Shown in pieces: positions 46,690 to 59,309 of a DNA stretch of 64,000 nucleotides. The stretch covers positions 154,251,565 to 154,315,564 of the forward strand of contig NC_053391.1 of assembly GCF_905171765.1 (NCBI RefSeq), read 5' to 3'. The stretch comes from Bufo bufo. Taxonomy: Eukaryota; Chordata; Amphibia; Anura; Bufonidae. Under the pieces are notes generated by a model. The model made no database searches, was not told where the DNA came from, and saw nothing but the letters and a program-made list of their open reading frames with translations. Position 1 is the first letter of the stretch; each line of letters begins with the position of its first letter. The position numbers and the translations under genes are program-made.

Positions 46690-48880
46690 AATTAAAAAAG
46701 AAAAAGAAAAAAAAATATTAGGTATTGCTGCGTCTGTAACGACCGGTCTATAAATATATCACATGATCCACCCCGTCCGATAGACACCATAAAAAAATAA
46801 AAACTGTCAAAAAATGCCATTTTTGTCACCTTACATCACTATAAGTGCAGCACTAAGCGAACAAAAAGGAGTATGCCCCCCAAAATAGTACCAATCTAAC
46901 CTAACCTCATCCTGCAAAAAATTAGCCCCTACATAAATAAACTATGGCATTTAGACAATGGAGACACTAAAACATGACTTATTTTGTTTCAAAAATGCTT
47001 TTATTGTGTTAAATAAAATAAAAAAAAATGTATACATATTAGGTATCGCTGCGTCCATAACAACCTGCTCTATAAAAATACCACATGACCTAACCCCTCA
47101 GGTGAACACCGTAAAAAAATAAAATAAAAATGGTGTAAAAAAGCCATTTTTTTTGTCACCTTACATCACAAAAAGTGTAATAGCAAGCGATCAGTCATAC
47201 GCACGCCAAAATTGTACCAAACAAACCACCATCTCATCCCACAAAATTTATGCCCTACCTAAGATAATCGCCCAAAAAAAAAAAAAAAAAACTATGGCTC
47301 TCAGACTATTGAGACACTAAAACATGATTTTTTTTTTGTTTCAAAAATGTTATTAGTGTATAAAACTTAAATAAATGTAAAAAGTATACATATTAGGTAT
47401 CGCCACGTCCGTATAAATCTTCTCTATAAAAGTATCACAAGATTTAACCCCTCAGATGAACACCGTAAAAAAAAAAAAATAATAAACGGTGTCAAAAAGC
47501 CATTTTGTCACCTTACATCACAAAAAGTGTAATAGCAAGCAATCAAAAAGTCATATGCACCCCAAAATAGTACCAATCTAACCATCACCTCACCCTGAAA
47601 AAATGATACGCTACCTAAGACAATCTCCCAAAAAATTAAAAAAAATTATGGCTCTCAGACTATGGAGACACTAAAACATGATTTATTTGTTTGTTTCAAA
47701 AAATATATTGTTGTGTAAAACTTAAATAAAAAAAGTATACATATTAGGTATTGCCGCATCTGTAATGACCTGCTCTAAAAAAAAATATCACATGATTTAA
47801 CCCCTCAGGTGAACACCGAAAAAAATATATAATAAAAATGGTGTCAAAAAACCATTTTGTCACCTTACATGACAAAAGCAAGCAATAAAAAAATCATACG
47901 CACCCCAAAATAGTGACAATCAGACTGTCACCTCATCCCGCAAAAATGATACGCTACCTAAGAAAATCGCTAAAAAAATAAATAAAATAAACTATCGCTC
48001 TCAGACTATGGAGACACTAAAACATGATTTATTTGTTTGTTTCAAAAAAGATATTGTTGTGTAAAACTTAAATAAAAAAATTATACATATTAGGTATTGC
48101 CAAGTCTATAACGACCTGCTCTATAAAAATATAACATGACCTAACCCCTCAGGTGAACACCGTAAAAAATAAATAAAAAAAACACGTCACCTTACATCAC
48201 AAAAAGTGTAATAACAAGCGATCAAAAATGTATAAGCACCCCAAAATCATACCAATCAAACCGTCATCTCATCCCGCAAAAAATGAGTCCATACTTGAGA
48301 CAATTACCCAAAAAATAAAAAAAATTATGGCTCTCAGAATATAGAGACACTAAAACATGATTTTTTTTGTTTCAAAAATGCTTTTATTGTGTAAAACTTA
48401 AATAAATGAAAAAGTAAGCAAATTAGGTATTGTAACGTCTGTAACTACCTGCTCTATAAAAATATCACATGACCTAACACCTTAGGTGAACACCGTAAAG
48501 AAAAAAAAAAAGAAAACAATGTCAAAAAAGACATTTTTTTATCACCTTGAATCACAAAAAGTGTAATACCAAGTGATCAAAAAGTCATATGCACCCCAAA
48601 ATAGTACCAATCAAACTGTCATTTCATACCAAAAAAATTAGCAAGACAGTCACCAAAAAAAAACTAAAAACTATGGCTTTCAGAATATGGAGACACATAT
48701 TTTTTTTTTTTCCCAAAAATGCTTTATTATGTAAAACTGAAACAAACAAAAAAAAAGTAGTCATATTTTGGTTACAACAGTGCCAAAACAGCTATTTTAT
48801 TGTTACCTTGCCTCACACAAAGTGTAATATAGAGCGAAAGAAAAATCATTGGTACCCTAAAATAGTACAAACAAAACTAC
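46690..48880. repeat. Satellite array 1, about 6-7 units of 330-355 bp
   Basis: The landmark CACCTTACATCACAAAAAGT begins near 46828, 47158, 47510, 47861, 48188 and 48543, spacing 327-354 bp. Each unit also has AGACACTAAAACATGATTT, GTATACATATTAGGTAT(C/T)G and CTAACCCCTCAGGTGAACAC. Unit length varies mostly through A-runs. Confidence 0.92.
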
Positions 48881-48889
48881 CACCTTATC

Positions 48890-49635
48890 CCATAGTTTCC
48901 AAAATGGGGTCACTTTTTTGGAGTTTCTAAACTAGGGGAGCATCGGGGGTCTTCAAATGTGACATGGCAAGTTAAAATTATCCCAGTGAAATCTGCAATC
49001 CGAAAAACATATGGTGTTCCTTTCCTTCTGCGGCTTGCCATGTGCCCGTACAGCAGTTTATGACCACATATGGGGTGTTTCTGTAAACTACAGAATCATG
49101 GCAATAAATGTTGAGTTTTGTTTGGCTGTTAACCCTTGCTTTGTTAGTGGAAAAAAAAAAGATTAAAATGGAAAATCTGCCAGAAAACTGAAATTCAGAA
49201 ATTTTATCTCCATTTTCTATTAATTCTTGTGGAACACCTAAAGGGTTAACAACGTTTCTAAAATAAGTTTTAATACCTCGAGGGGTTTAGTTTCTAAAAT
49301 GGGGTCACTTTTTAGGAGTTTCTACTCTACGGGTGTATCAGGGGGGCTTTGAATGGGACATGGTGTCAAAAAACCAATCCATCAAAATCTGCCTTGCAAA
49401 AACCATATGGCGTTCCATTCCTTCTGCGCCCTGTCATGTGGCCATACAGTAGCTTACGACCATATATGGGGTGTTTCTGTAATAATTGAGTTTTGTTTGG
49501 CTGTTAACCCTTGCTTTGTTAGCGGAAAAAAATTATTAAAATAAAAAATCTGCCAAAAAGTGAAATTCTGAAATTTAATCTCCATTTTCCATTGCTGACA
49601 CTCTCCTTGAAACGGCTAACATCTGTGCTGGCACA
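48890..49635. repeat. Tail modules 1a and 1b (~395 bp each)
   Basis: AAAATGGGGTCACTTTTT begins near 48902 and 49297. Each is followed by GTTCCTTTCCTTCTGCG-like sequence, TATGGGGTGTTTCTGTAA and GTTAACCCTTGCTTTGTTA. Confidence 0.85.
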
Positions 49636-49639
49636 GATG

Positions 49640-49980
49640 TCATCCATTTAACCCATTCCATGCCGCGGTCCGTAGGAACCGCTGTATGGGAGAGGTTAAC
49701 AGGGAGGGAGCTCCCTCCCTCTACCATTGGGGCTGCTGTGCCTTTTCAGTCCCCGATTCTTGACGGGATCACAGAGGGAGGAAGCCCCCTTCCCTCCCCA
49801 TCACCCGCTGCTCTGTTGTGGCAGCGAGTGATGGTTACCATGGCAACCGGACGCCTTTACCGTCTTCCTGCTGTCCATGGTGCTGATCAGACTTCAGAAG
49901 TCTGATCAGACTTTGTAAAGTGAAAATACAATACAGTACACTATATAGTGTACTGTACTGTATTATACAGACATCATACC
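49640..49980. repeat. Second GC-rich head module
   Basis: CCATGCCGCGGTCCGTAGGA begins a GC-rich stretch analogous to the head at 46230-46680. It includes two short palindromes, CTGATCAGACTTCAGAAGTC and GTACACTATATAGTGTAC. The frame at 49660-49905 is not a recognised protein. Confidence 0.6.
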
Positions 49981-50059
49981 CACTGGATCTTCAAGAACCA
50001 AGTGGGTCTGGGTCAAAAAAATAAATAAAAAATAAGTGAAAAAAATGTAAAAATAAAAA

Positions 50060-51250
50060 ACATATTTAGCACTGATTAAAAATTTTAAAAAAAATTTCCC
50101 TACATATGTTTGATATCACCACGTCCGTAACGACCTGATCTATAAAATGGTCATGTTACTTTCCTCGCATGGTGAACGCCATAACAAAAAAAAAAAACAA
50201 TGACAAAATTGACATTTTGCCCACCTTACTTCCCAAAAAAGGTAATAAAAGTGATCAAAAAGTTGTATGTACGCCAAAATAGTGCCAATCAAACTGTCAC
50301 CTCATCCCGCAAAAAATGAGGCCCTACATGATACAATGGCCTAATAAATAAAAAAAAACTATGGCTCTCAGACTAAAACATGATTTTTTTGTTTCAAAAA
50401 TGCTTTATGCTAAACGTAAAAAATAAATAAAAAAAGTAGACATATTCGTCCGTAAGAACCTGCTCTATAAAAATACCACATGACCTAAACCCTGGGGTGA
50501 ACACCGTAAAAAATAAAAAATAAAAGCGGTGTCAATAAAGCCAGTTTTTTTCACCTTACATCACAAAAAGTGTAATAGCAAGCAGTCAAAAAGTCGTATG
50601 CCCCTCAAACCAGTGCCAATCTAACAGTCATCTCATCCCACAAAAATGATGCCCTACATAAGAAAATCGCCCAAAAAATTAAAAAAACTATGGCTATAGA
50701 GACATTAAAACATGTTTTTTTTGTTTCAAAAATGATATTATTGTGTAAAACCTAAATAAATAAAAAAAGGTATACATATTAGGTATTTCCACATCAGTAA
50801 AGTACCTGCTCTAAAAAAATACCACATGAACTTACCCCTCAGGTGAACACTGTAATTTTTTTTTTATAAAACGGTGTCAAAAAAGCTATTGTTACCTTAC
50901 ATCACAAAAAGTGTAATAGCAAGCGATAAAAAAGTAATTTGCACCCCAAAATAGTGCCAATCTAACCGTCATCTCATCCCGCAAAAATGATACCCAACCT
51001 GAGACAATCGCCTAAAAACTGAAAAAACTATGGCTCTCAGACTATGGAGACACTATAACAGGATTTTTTTTGTTTAAAAAATGATACTATTGTGTAAAAC
51101 CTCAATAAAATAAAAAAGTATACATATTAGGTATCGCCGCGTCTGTAAGAACCTGCTCTATAAAAATAGCACATGATATAACCTGTCAGATGAACGTTGT
51201 AAAAAATAAAAAATAAAAATGGTGTCAAAACAGCAATTTTTTGGCAAACT
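50060..51250. repeat. Satellite array 2, about 3-4 units of 330-345 bp
   Basis: CACCTTACTTCCC or CACCTTACATCACAAAAAG landmarks lie near 50222, 50551 and 50893, with the same companion words as array 1. Confidence 0.9.
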
Positions 51251-52535
51251 TTCCATTTTAATCCTTTTTTCCCCATAACAAAGCAAGGGTTAACAGCCAA
51301 ACAAAACTCAATATTTATTGCCCTGATTCTGTAGTTTACAGAAATGTCCTATATGTGGTCGTAAACTGCTGTATGGCCACACGGCAGGGAGCAGAAGGAA
51401 AGGACTGACATATGGTTTTTGGAAGGCAGTTTTTGCTGGACTATTTTTTTTGACACCATGTCTCATTTGAAGCCCCCCTGATGCACCCCTACAGTATAAG
51501 CTCTAAAAAGTGACCCCATTTAAGAAACTACACCCCTCAAGGTATTCAAAACTGATCTTGCAAACTTTGTTAATCCTTTAAATTTTCCACATGAGAAATT
51601 TAAGAATTTCTATTTTTTGTTACTTTGCCTCACAAAAAGTGTAATATAGAGCAACCAAAAACTATATGTACCCAAAAATAGTACCAACAAAACTGCCACC
51701 TTATCCTGTAGTTTCCAAAATGGGGTCACTTTTTTGGAGTTACTACTCTAGAGGTGCATCAGGAGGCTTCAAATGGGACATGGTGTCTAAAAACCAATCC
51801 AACAAATGGCGTTCCTTTCCTTCTGCTCCCTGTTGTGTGCCCGTACAGCAGTTTACAACCAGATATGGGGTGTTTCTGTAAACTGCAGAATCAGAGTAAT
51901 AAATTTTGAGTTTTGTTTGACTGTTAACCCTTGCTTTGTTACTGGAAAAAAAGGATTAAAATGGAAAGTTTGCCCAAAAATTGCTGTTTTGGCACCATTT
52001 AAAAAAAAGTGAAATTCTGAAATTTTATCTCCATTTTCCATTAAGTCTTATAGAATTCCTAAAGGGTTAATAAAGCTTATAAAATCAGTTTTTAATACCT
52101 TAAGGGGTGTAATTTCTTTGATATGGTCACTTCTATGGAATTTCTACTCTAGGGGTGCATCAGGGGGGGACAAGTTGTAAAAATAAAAAGGCCATCAAAA
52201 TCTGCCTTCCAGAAACCATATGGCATTCCTTTCCTTGTGCGCCCTGCCATTTGGTCATACAGCAGTTTACGACCACATATGGGGTGTTTCTGTAAACTAC
52301 AGAATCAGGGCAATAAATATTGAGTTTTGTTTGGCTGTTATCCCTTGCTTTGTTACTGGAAAAAATGGATTAAAATGGAAAATGTGCCAAAAAATCGAAA
52401 TTCAGAATTTTTATCTCCATTTGCCATTAACTCTTGTGGAACACCTAAAGGGTTAACAACATTTGTAAAATCAGTTTTGAAAACCTTGAGGGTGGTTTCT
52501 ATTATGTAAGCCTCACAAAGTGACTTCAGTGGGTT
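51251..52535. repeat. Tail modules 2a (inverted), 2b and 2c
   Basis: TAACAAAGCAAGGGTTAACA near 51277 is the inverted form of the tail word found at 51924 and 52337 in direct orientation. Module 2a therefore faces 2b and 2c, making a large imperfect palindrome centred near 51600. Each tail ends with CACCTAAAGGGTTAACAAC-like sequence. Confidence 0.8.
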
Positions 52536-52959
52536 TTTGAAAATTTCAGAAAAATTTCAAGATTTGCTTCTAAACTTCTAAGCCTTGTAACGTCCCCAAA
52601 AAATAAAATGTCATTCCCAAAATGATTCAAACATGAAGTAGACATATGGGGAATGTAAAGTAATAAATAATTTTGTAGGTATTACTATTTATTATAGAAG
52701 TAAAGAAATTGAAACTTGGAAATTTGCTAATTTTCAAACATTTTTTGTAAATTAGGTATTTTTTATAAATAAAAATTATTATTTTTTACGCCATTTTACC
52801 AGTGTCATGAAGTACTATATGTGACAAAAAACTATTTCAGAATGGCTTGGATAAGTCAAAGCGTTTTAAAGTTATCACCACATAAAGTGACACTGGTCAG
52901 ATTTGCAAAAAATGGCCTGGTCCTTAAGGTGAAAATTAGCCCGGTCCCTAAGGGGTTAA

Positions 52960-53432
52960 ATTACTAGCTTTATTCGTCTCATAGCAAGTTTACACATAGG
53001 TGGGTTAAGACACATATAGATTCACTAAGAGCTGTTTTGCAAACACATAAGCTTACTCAAGGCCCGAGGAGGCACCTTTGTACATGAAACGGCTATTGGC
53101 CAATCCATTTTGTTTACCTACCAGCGTGTAAACCTGTTGTGAAGCCAACAAATAACACAATTTGAAGTATCTGTGAGTGCCAGGATTTCTTGCTTTGTGG
53201 ACCAATCTTACATTTGTTTTATTCTTTTTTCATTCCTTCTCACAACTATTCCCTGTATTCATATTTGCAAGCTAGGCTACTTGTCCATATTATCATGTTT
53301 ATCAGATTTAGTGACAGGACACAAGATCGAGATTTTCCCCTTCGGTGATACCCATGAAACAGCTTCAACTGACCACACATGTATCTGTATTTTGATTATG
53401 ACTCCCGGGGCCTATATTTATATTGATCATGA
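52960..53432. other. Intergenic sequence without gene
   Basis: A short repeat-like word GCCCGAGGAGGCACCTTTGT lies near 53061, but no boundaries were found. No gene was recognised. Confidence 0.4.
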
Positions 53433-53560
53433 TTAGAGATGAGCAAATTAGTTTGTAATGAACCGGGTTTATTATGAACTTCCCAAAAATTTGTCCACAA
53501 GGCAATCCCAAAGCTTTTTAGATTTGCTTTGGATAAATCCAGCAAAACAGTGCACATTTT
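53433..53560. repeat. hAT end relic (TAGAGATGAGCAAAT)
   Basis: TAGAGATGAGCAAATTAG is a hAT-type left terminus like those at 11214 and 41061. The partner end was not identified. It could be the left end of a larger element including the array that follows; that is speculation. Confidence 0.5.
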
Positions 53561-53994
53561 ACTGCATATGCAGGTGGGAAAAACATGAGGGAGGAAGAAG
53601 AAAGATGATCACATGACACTGAGAGGAAGTGGGAGGTTTGAGCTTGCCCTGATTGGCTCAAAGGCTGACAGACAGCCTGGATAAGCCAATCAATGCTGCA
53701 GCAGGCAGGGAGGTGCACTTGCAGAATGACTATAATGTAATTCTGTGTTGGGCTATGAATGAGGGTGGATAGGTCTATGCATTATCTGATAGAAAATCTT
53801 AAGAGACAGTGTACAGTTATAATCAAGCTTCTATTGTGAGAGACAAAGAAGGAAAAGGCTAGAAAGAAGACTAGTTGTGTATAATATGGAAAGTCAGGTA
53901 AAGCTTTCAGCTCAGGAGTTGAGGCTGGGTGTGCCTCCTAGCACAGCTACAGCTGCTGCAAAACATTAAAATCAGCTATCTGCAAGAACATATT

Positions 53995-55860
53995 TTTTTT
54001 TCCATTTGAACAGAAATGCCACATTTTTTTTGTATGTGTTGGTGTGGGGGGAATAAGCTGTACAACTGTACAATATATGTTTTACCATCCAGCGGATACG
54101 TAATGTGAAATTTGGGAATAGCATTTTCAGGCATTTTTTTTTTTGGGGGGGGGGGGGATAGTAATCCAGAGGGTAATGTTTTAACTCTTTGAGGGATATA
54201 TTAGAATCTGTGTGAGAGCTTCTTCAGATAGTTCTTTTTTGTTTTGTTTTGTGAAAAATAGCAATACAATTATGCAATGTGTGTTTTACAATTTTACAAT
54301 CGAGAGGGTAGCATTTTAAATCTCTGAGTGAAAGCTTATGTAATGATAGTCTGAAATCTATGTCAGGGCATCTCCTGACAGTTCAATTTTTTATTTATTT
54401 TTTGCGAAATATAGCAATGCAAGTGTGGGGTGTGTGTTTTACAATCAAGAGGGTAGCATTTTAAATCTCTGACTGAAAAATGAAAAATGAAATACTAGTC
54501 TGAAATTGGTGTCAGTTCATCTTTATTGGTGTCAGGGCATTTTTTATTTTTTTTGCAAAAAATAGGAATACATATGTGTAACATGTTTCTACAATCCAAA
54601 GGGTAATGTTTTAAAACTCTGTGAACACACGTTAAAGTCTAGTCTCAAGGCTTTTCTTTAGAAAGTTGAAGAATATTTTCATTATGCAAAATATAGCAAT
54701 ACAAGTGTGTAGTAGTATGTGTGTTAAATCTGAGTGAAAACATTAAATATTAATTCATAATCAGTGTCAGGGCATCTCCAGACAATTCGGGGGCATATTT
54801 TTGTTTTGCGAAAACTATCAATACAAGTGTGTAACTTTACAATACAGAGTGTAGTGTGTTAAATGTCATTATAAACACTTGAAATACTAGGCTGAAATCT
54901 GTATCAGGGCATCTCCAGACAGTTCAACGTTTATTTTGTTTTGCAAAAAATAGCAATACAAGTTTACAACTTGTGTTTAAGAATACAGAGGGTAGCTTAT
55001 TAAACCTCATGAAAGCATGTAAAATATAAGAACTGAAATCTATGTTAGGGTATCTCTAAACAGTTCAACTATTATATTTTTTTTGTGTGCGAAATATAGC
55101 AATATAAGTGTGCAATGTGTGTTTTACATTCCAGAGGGTAGCATTTTAAAAGTAAGTGAAAACATATGAAATATTAGTTTGTACTCTGTCAGAGCATTTT
55201 TAGACAGTTTTTTTGTGAAAAATAATAATACACGTGTGCAACATGTTTTACAATTCGGAGGGTAGCGTGTTAAATATCTGAGAGAAAACAAATGAAAAAC
55301 TAGTCCAAAATCTATGTCAGAGCATCTCCAGACAGTTCAAGTTTTTTTTGTTTACCAAAAATAGCAATGCAACTGTACAAAACATGTTTTCCAATTTTAT
55401 AATCTATAGGGTAGTGTTTTAAATCTCTAAGTGAAAACATGTGACATACTAGTCCAAAATCTGTGTCAGGGTATCTCAAGACAGTTCAAGTTTTTTTTTT
55501 TTTCTGTTTTGCAAAATATAGCAATACAACTATACAATGTTTATTTTACAGTACAAAGGGTAGTGTTTTAAATGGCAGTTAAAACAATGTAACAGGGCAT
55601 CTCCAGACAGTCCAAGGTATAATATAAAAAATTCTACTTCTTGTGTTTTACAATCCAGAGGGTAGGTTTTTTTAAATCTCATTGAAAACATTGAAAATAG
55701 TAGGCCAAATTATTTAACAGAGCATCTCTAGACAGTTCAAGGTAATTTGTCTTTTTTTTTTCAATTACATAGCTTTTTAAATCTCTGAGTGATAACATGT
55801 AAAATACTAGTTCAATATTTGTGTCAGGGTACTGTATCTCCAGACAGTTCAAATGTTGGT
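53995..55860. repeat. ~115-145-bp tandem array, about 13 units
   Basis: Each unit carries AATAGCAATACAA(G/C)TGT, a GTTTTACAATCCAGAGGGT block, TAAATCTCTGAGTGAAA, and GGCATCTCCAGACAGTTC. The last word appears near 54362, 54768, 54909, 55326 and 55600, and in decayed forms between. The units are diverged, so the array is old. It has no coding potential and ends near 55860. Confidence 0.9.
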
Positions 55861-56103
55861 GTAGGGGAGGAAAAATTCATATTAGGTTACCAACTTGCGT
55901 TTTAAACTAGAGAAAGCTTTTTTCTATATATGCATATTTGAACGCACAGAAGACATTAGGCCAAATATTGCATCATTTCCAATATAAATTGTTAGTAACA
56001 GTGTCTTCAGTGTGTTTGTGGAAAGTGAAGGACATTTTATTGTGCCTCTGTCTTTATGTACTAGAAAACAGCCTTGCAAACTATTGCATACTTTGACTGT
56101 GTA

Positions 56104-56477
56104 CAGGTGAAACTCGAAAAATTAGAATACTGTGCAAAGTTCATTTATTTCAGTAATGCAACTTAAAAGGTGAAACTAACATGAGATAGACTCATTACTG
56201 TATTACATGCAAAGCAAGATATTTCAAGCGTTTATTTATTATAATTTGGATGATTATGGCTTACAGCTTATGAAACTCCAAAGTCCCAATTTTGAGGTAC
56301 CCTTTGCTCAAGGGATATGGATTAATTAGCTGAATACAGTGTTATACTTTAAGCCTAGAATATTGAACCTTTTCACAAAATTCTAATTTTAAGCTGCATT
56401 AATGCAATTCATTTTAATTTGCATTACTGAAATAAATGGACATTTGCACGATATTCAAATTTTCCGAGGTTCATCTG
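56104..56477. mobile_element. 374-bp Tc1/mariner-type MITE
   Basis: CAGGTGAAACTCGAAAAATT at the left and, complemented, CAGATGAACCTCGGAAAATT at the right are inverted ends, continuing with TCATTTATTTCAGTAATGC and its complement. TA flanks both ends (56102-56103, 56478-56479). I recognise this family from other vertebrate genomes. There is no transposase. Confidence 0.9.
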
Positions 56478-56559
56478 TACATTAAGCCCAAAATGTTAGA
56501 AATACGGAAGGATTCCAAACAAAAATCCAGGGCCAGGCCTTGTCCTTAGTGTTGAGTTA

Positions 56560-56760
56560 AGCTAGGCATTTAAACAAGAATTTGGTCCGATGTTTAGCAA
56601 AATTTTGATTTGCAAGGAATCCAAATTTCCTCGCGCTTCGTGGTAACAAAGCATTTTTTCCTAAAATGGTGACTGCACATGTTACAAAATGAAAGCCCGG
56701 CAACATGAGATCACCATTATCATGAGATAATGCCATGTAGCCAGCCAATTCACAGATAGC
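56560..56760. repeat. hAT relic (CCTCGCGCTTCGTGG motif)
   Basis: ATTTCCTCGCGCTTCGTGGT is the complement of the CACGAAGCGC-AGGAAAT word shared by the hAT MITEs ending at 12000 and 41648. Element ends were not found. Confidence 0.45.
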
Positions 56761-57166
56761 TATCCCCTGTGACACAGCACTAAAAAACCCTCATCCTTTG
56801 CGGTCTCTGCCATTGTCCTGTGAGCTGAGCATAGGGAGAGATGTGGCAAGTGCTCATGCACTGGGGACAGTGTTGTTGAAAATGATTAATAAAAGCAATA
56901 GTATATTGGAGAGGGAGACTTATGATGGGTCCGTTTTATTTATTTATTCCTACATTTACTTATTCCTACATCAGCTGTAAATGTAATTCAGTACCAATAA
57001 GATGGAAGCCTTTATTATTCCACTGCCAACGTGCCAACCTATACCATCCAGTCTGCACCCATGAGGGGGGCCAGGTCTTACTGATGACTATCCTCATCTT
57101 TTTCTGACTTTTTTTATTTTTCTAAATCATCCTTTAAAGTCTCCATGTCCTAGAAAAGTCAGCAAG

Positions 57167-57625
57167 ATGCAGAGAGAGGAGGAGGTGGAGGTTCCTGGTG
57201 ACATATTCTCATTGATATTAGATGATGTGGAAAAGTATTAAAAGCAGATGGCAGAAGAAGGGCTCCCTCCTGTAGGGCAGGTGAGCCCTGGGGTTGGAGA
57301 AGTGGGTATGCCAGAGCTGATTAATATTCAGTATTTACTGTCACAAAACCCGCAAGAGATTTCAGGCACAAACAGCAATAATATGCATATTATCTCCCCA
57401 ACTAACTACCCAAATGCCATACCAACAAAAGCCCCTGTTGAAAGGTGCCACATGACCCTTAACAATGAAGAAGAACTATACAGCGCATTATTAAATGAAA
57501 AGCAGTGGGGGCTAATTAACCGAGCAGTTCTTCGCCACAGCATGGCCACAACCCATGTCTGCAGCACGTTGGCTTTATATGGCCATACCTTAAAGCAGAG
57601 TGGCCTGAGTATTCCTGATTTATAA
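57167..57625 (+). pseudogene. Unrecognised coding-like relic
   Basis: An ATG at 57167 opens MQREEEVEVPGDIFSLILDD, reaches a TAA after 24 codons, and the same frame continues open to 57625 (MAEEGLPPVGQVSPGVGEVG, then EELYSALLNEKQWGLINRAV). The composition (acidic, then Pro/Gly, then a helical region) looks like a former protein, probably from a transposon, but I recognise no domain. Stops follow at once after 57625. It may be the N-terminal part of an autonomous element associated with the array at 53995-55860; that link is speculative. Confidence 0.35.
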
Positions 57626-58736
57626 TGATTCTTGGATAACTTTGGCAAAGTCGCTGAATCACATTTTTGAAAACTTCTCTGCTTGTCGTCCCAGAGCAAG
57701 AATGTGGATAGTAGCAGCACCAGCTATCCAGCCAGAAATAGTAGTAGTAAGCATTATCATTAAGGATAAAGAGGATGAGACTTCTCAGTCTGACACCATG
57801 AGTTGCAGCGCCAAATAAGCCTTTCAATAGAGTCCTCTCTTTTTTCCTAAGAAGAGGCAACAAAACTCCACCATTTGCTACGACAAATAGTCAAGAGAGT
57901 CTCCCTGTTAATGAGTTGGTTTAGAGCAGTCCCTGTTTGGACTACCCTCAGGAGGCAGTTCCAATGGGGCACCCCATGCATAACTGTGTTGGTGGTGTTA
58001 ATAGTGGCACCTGTAGCCACAGTATTGGGGGTTGGACAGCAACAGTGATAGTCCAGCCAAATATGGGGCAGGGAATGGGAAGGGGTGCTAAGGAGCCCAA
58101 CATGATATATCAAAGTCTGATAAAAGTGGCAGAGAGGTAGTGGACTGTGATGATGATTGTGTGTTGGACTAGACCTGGGAGCTGGATCGGGGTGCAGAAG
58201 AGTAGGAGAAATCTGAGGAGAAGGGTGTTGACCGCGGTGGCAATATAAAGGGGAGGCAAAGTAGGTTCAAAACCTCCCAAGAACCATCAGGGTCAAATTT
58301 GCTTATGTTATGGTCAGCTCAGGAACTAGTGATGCCGGTAATGCTGTGTGTACAGGCGCTATACATGCAAGACCTACGACAAGCTCAGCTTCTGCTAGCT
58401 CTGGGCAAGCAACTCCTGTATGGCATTTCTTTTCCACAAGGCTGGCACACAAACCTACAGCCGTGTGAAAGGTCTGAAAGATTAAAATAAGCCGTGGGAG
58501 TTTGAACACAAACATACTTAGGTATCAGAGTTCTATTGAAGTACATGAGGTGGCATTACTGGATCCTTTAGTAAAATACACCTGGCCAGCATTCCAAATC
58601 AGAACAAGTCTGTCCTCCTTATCTTCTTTGTGGCAGCCAACCCTCTTCGCCAAACAATACAGTGTCATCGTCAGACATCTATAACAGAATTTGTGGAGAT
58701 GAAACAAAATATTTCCTATAAGCTGAACAAGCTGAG
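57626..58736. other. Degenerate sequence, no recognisable gene
   Basis: The composition is less AT-rich than the surrounding intergenic DNA and open frames of 60-115 codons occur on both strands, but none shows a known domain. Probably the decayed interior of a transposon. Confidence 0.4.
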
Positions 58737-58954
58737 CACAATGACAACTGCAAGGAGGGGGCTGCTATTTCCTACTCGTTAGAGCAGACTCTACTAAATT
58801 GTACTTTAGCAACTGCACTACCAGAAATTTGTCCAGGTGGGACAAATTTCTGGTAGTGCAAATTTCTGGTAGTGCAGTTGCTAAAGTACCATTTAGTAGA
58901 GTCTGCTCTCACGAGTAGGAAATAGCAGCCCCCTCCTTGCAGTTGTCATTGTGC
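58737..58954. repeat. 218-bp near-perfect palindrome
   Basis: The left arm (CACAATGACAACTGCAAGGA) pairs with the right arm ending at 58954 (TCCTTGCAGTTGTCATTGTG) with three or so mismatches over about 95 bp. Near the centre, ATTTCTGGTAGTGCA occurs twice in the right arm, so the inner part of the right arm holds a 17-bp tandem copy. It looks like an inverted duplication made during repair or replication. Confidence 0.88.
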
Positions 58955-59309
58955 GGCAAAGTGCAGGCAATGGTTGACACCTGGAACAGCTGTTAAGGGC
59001 AGAGACAGTACCAGTCTTTCACATCCCTAGTGGTCAATGTTTTTTGCAGTAGTAACGAGGCAGCACCCCAGCAACAAGTCCAGGTCCTTTTATTTCAGCC
59101 TGGCACTTATTTGCCTCCTCCACCTCCTTCTCCATACACACTTTCCCGTCCCCAACAGCAGCAGGGCACAACATCGCTCCAACTCTCCCTCCTTCTTATA
59201 ACATTTGTCAAGTCAAGCGTTGCCATGTGGTGTTGGAGCTGATCAGCCAGGGTGAGAGTAGCCACACAGGCGAGCAGTTGCTAATGTTTATTAAGCAGCA
59301 AACATTATG

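Larger units (their letters stand above)
46210..52959. mobile_element. 6.75-kb TTAA-bounded composite element with satellite arrays
   Basis: TTAA at 46210-46213 and 52956-52959 is followed inward by CCCCTTAATACAAAATGG and, complemented, CCCCTTAGGGACCGGGC. The interior is two successive assemblies of a GC-rich head (46230-46680 and 49640-49980), an array of 330-355-bp units and a ~395-bp tail module present several times, one copy inverted. No transposase was found. The outer ends resemble those of the element at 1102-4078. Confidence 0.65.

Noticed and set aside
46690..48880. Regular direct repeats that could suggest a CRISPR array
   Set aside because: Units are contiguous 330-355-bp satellites with no short repeats separated by unique spacers, in a vertebrate genome.
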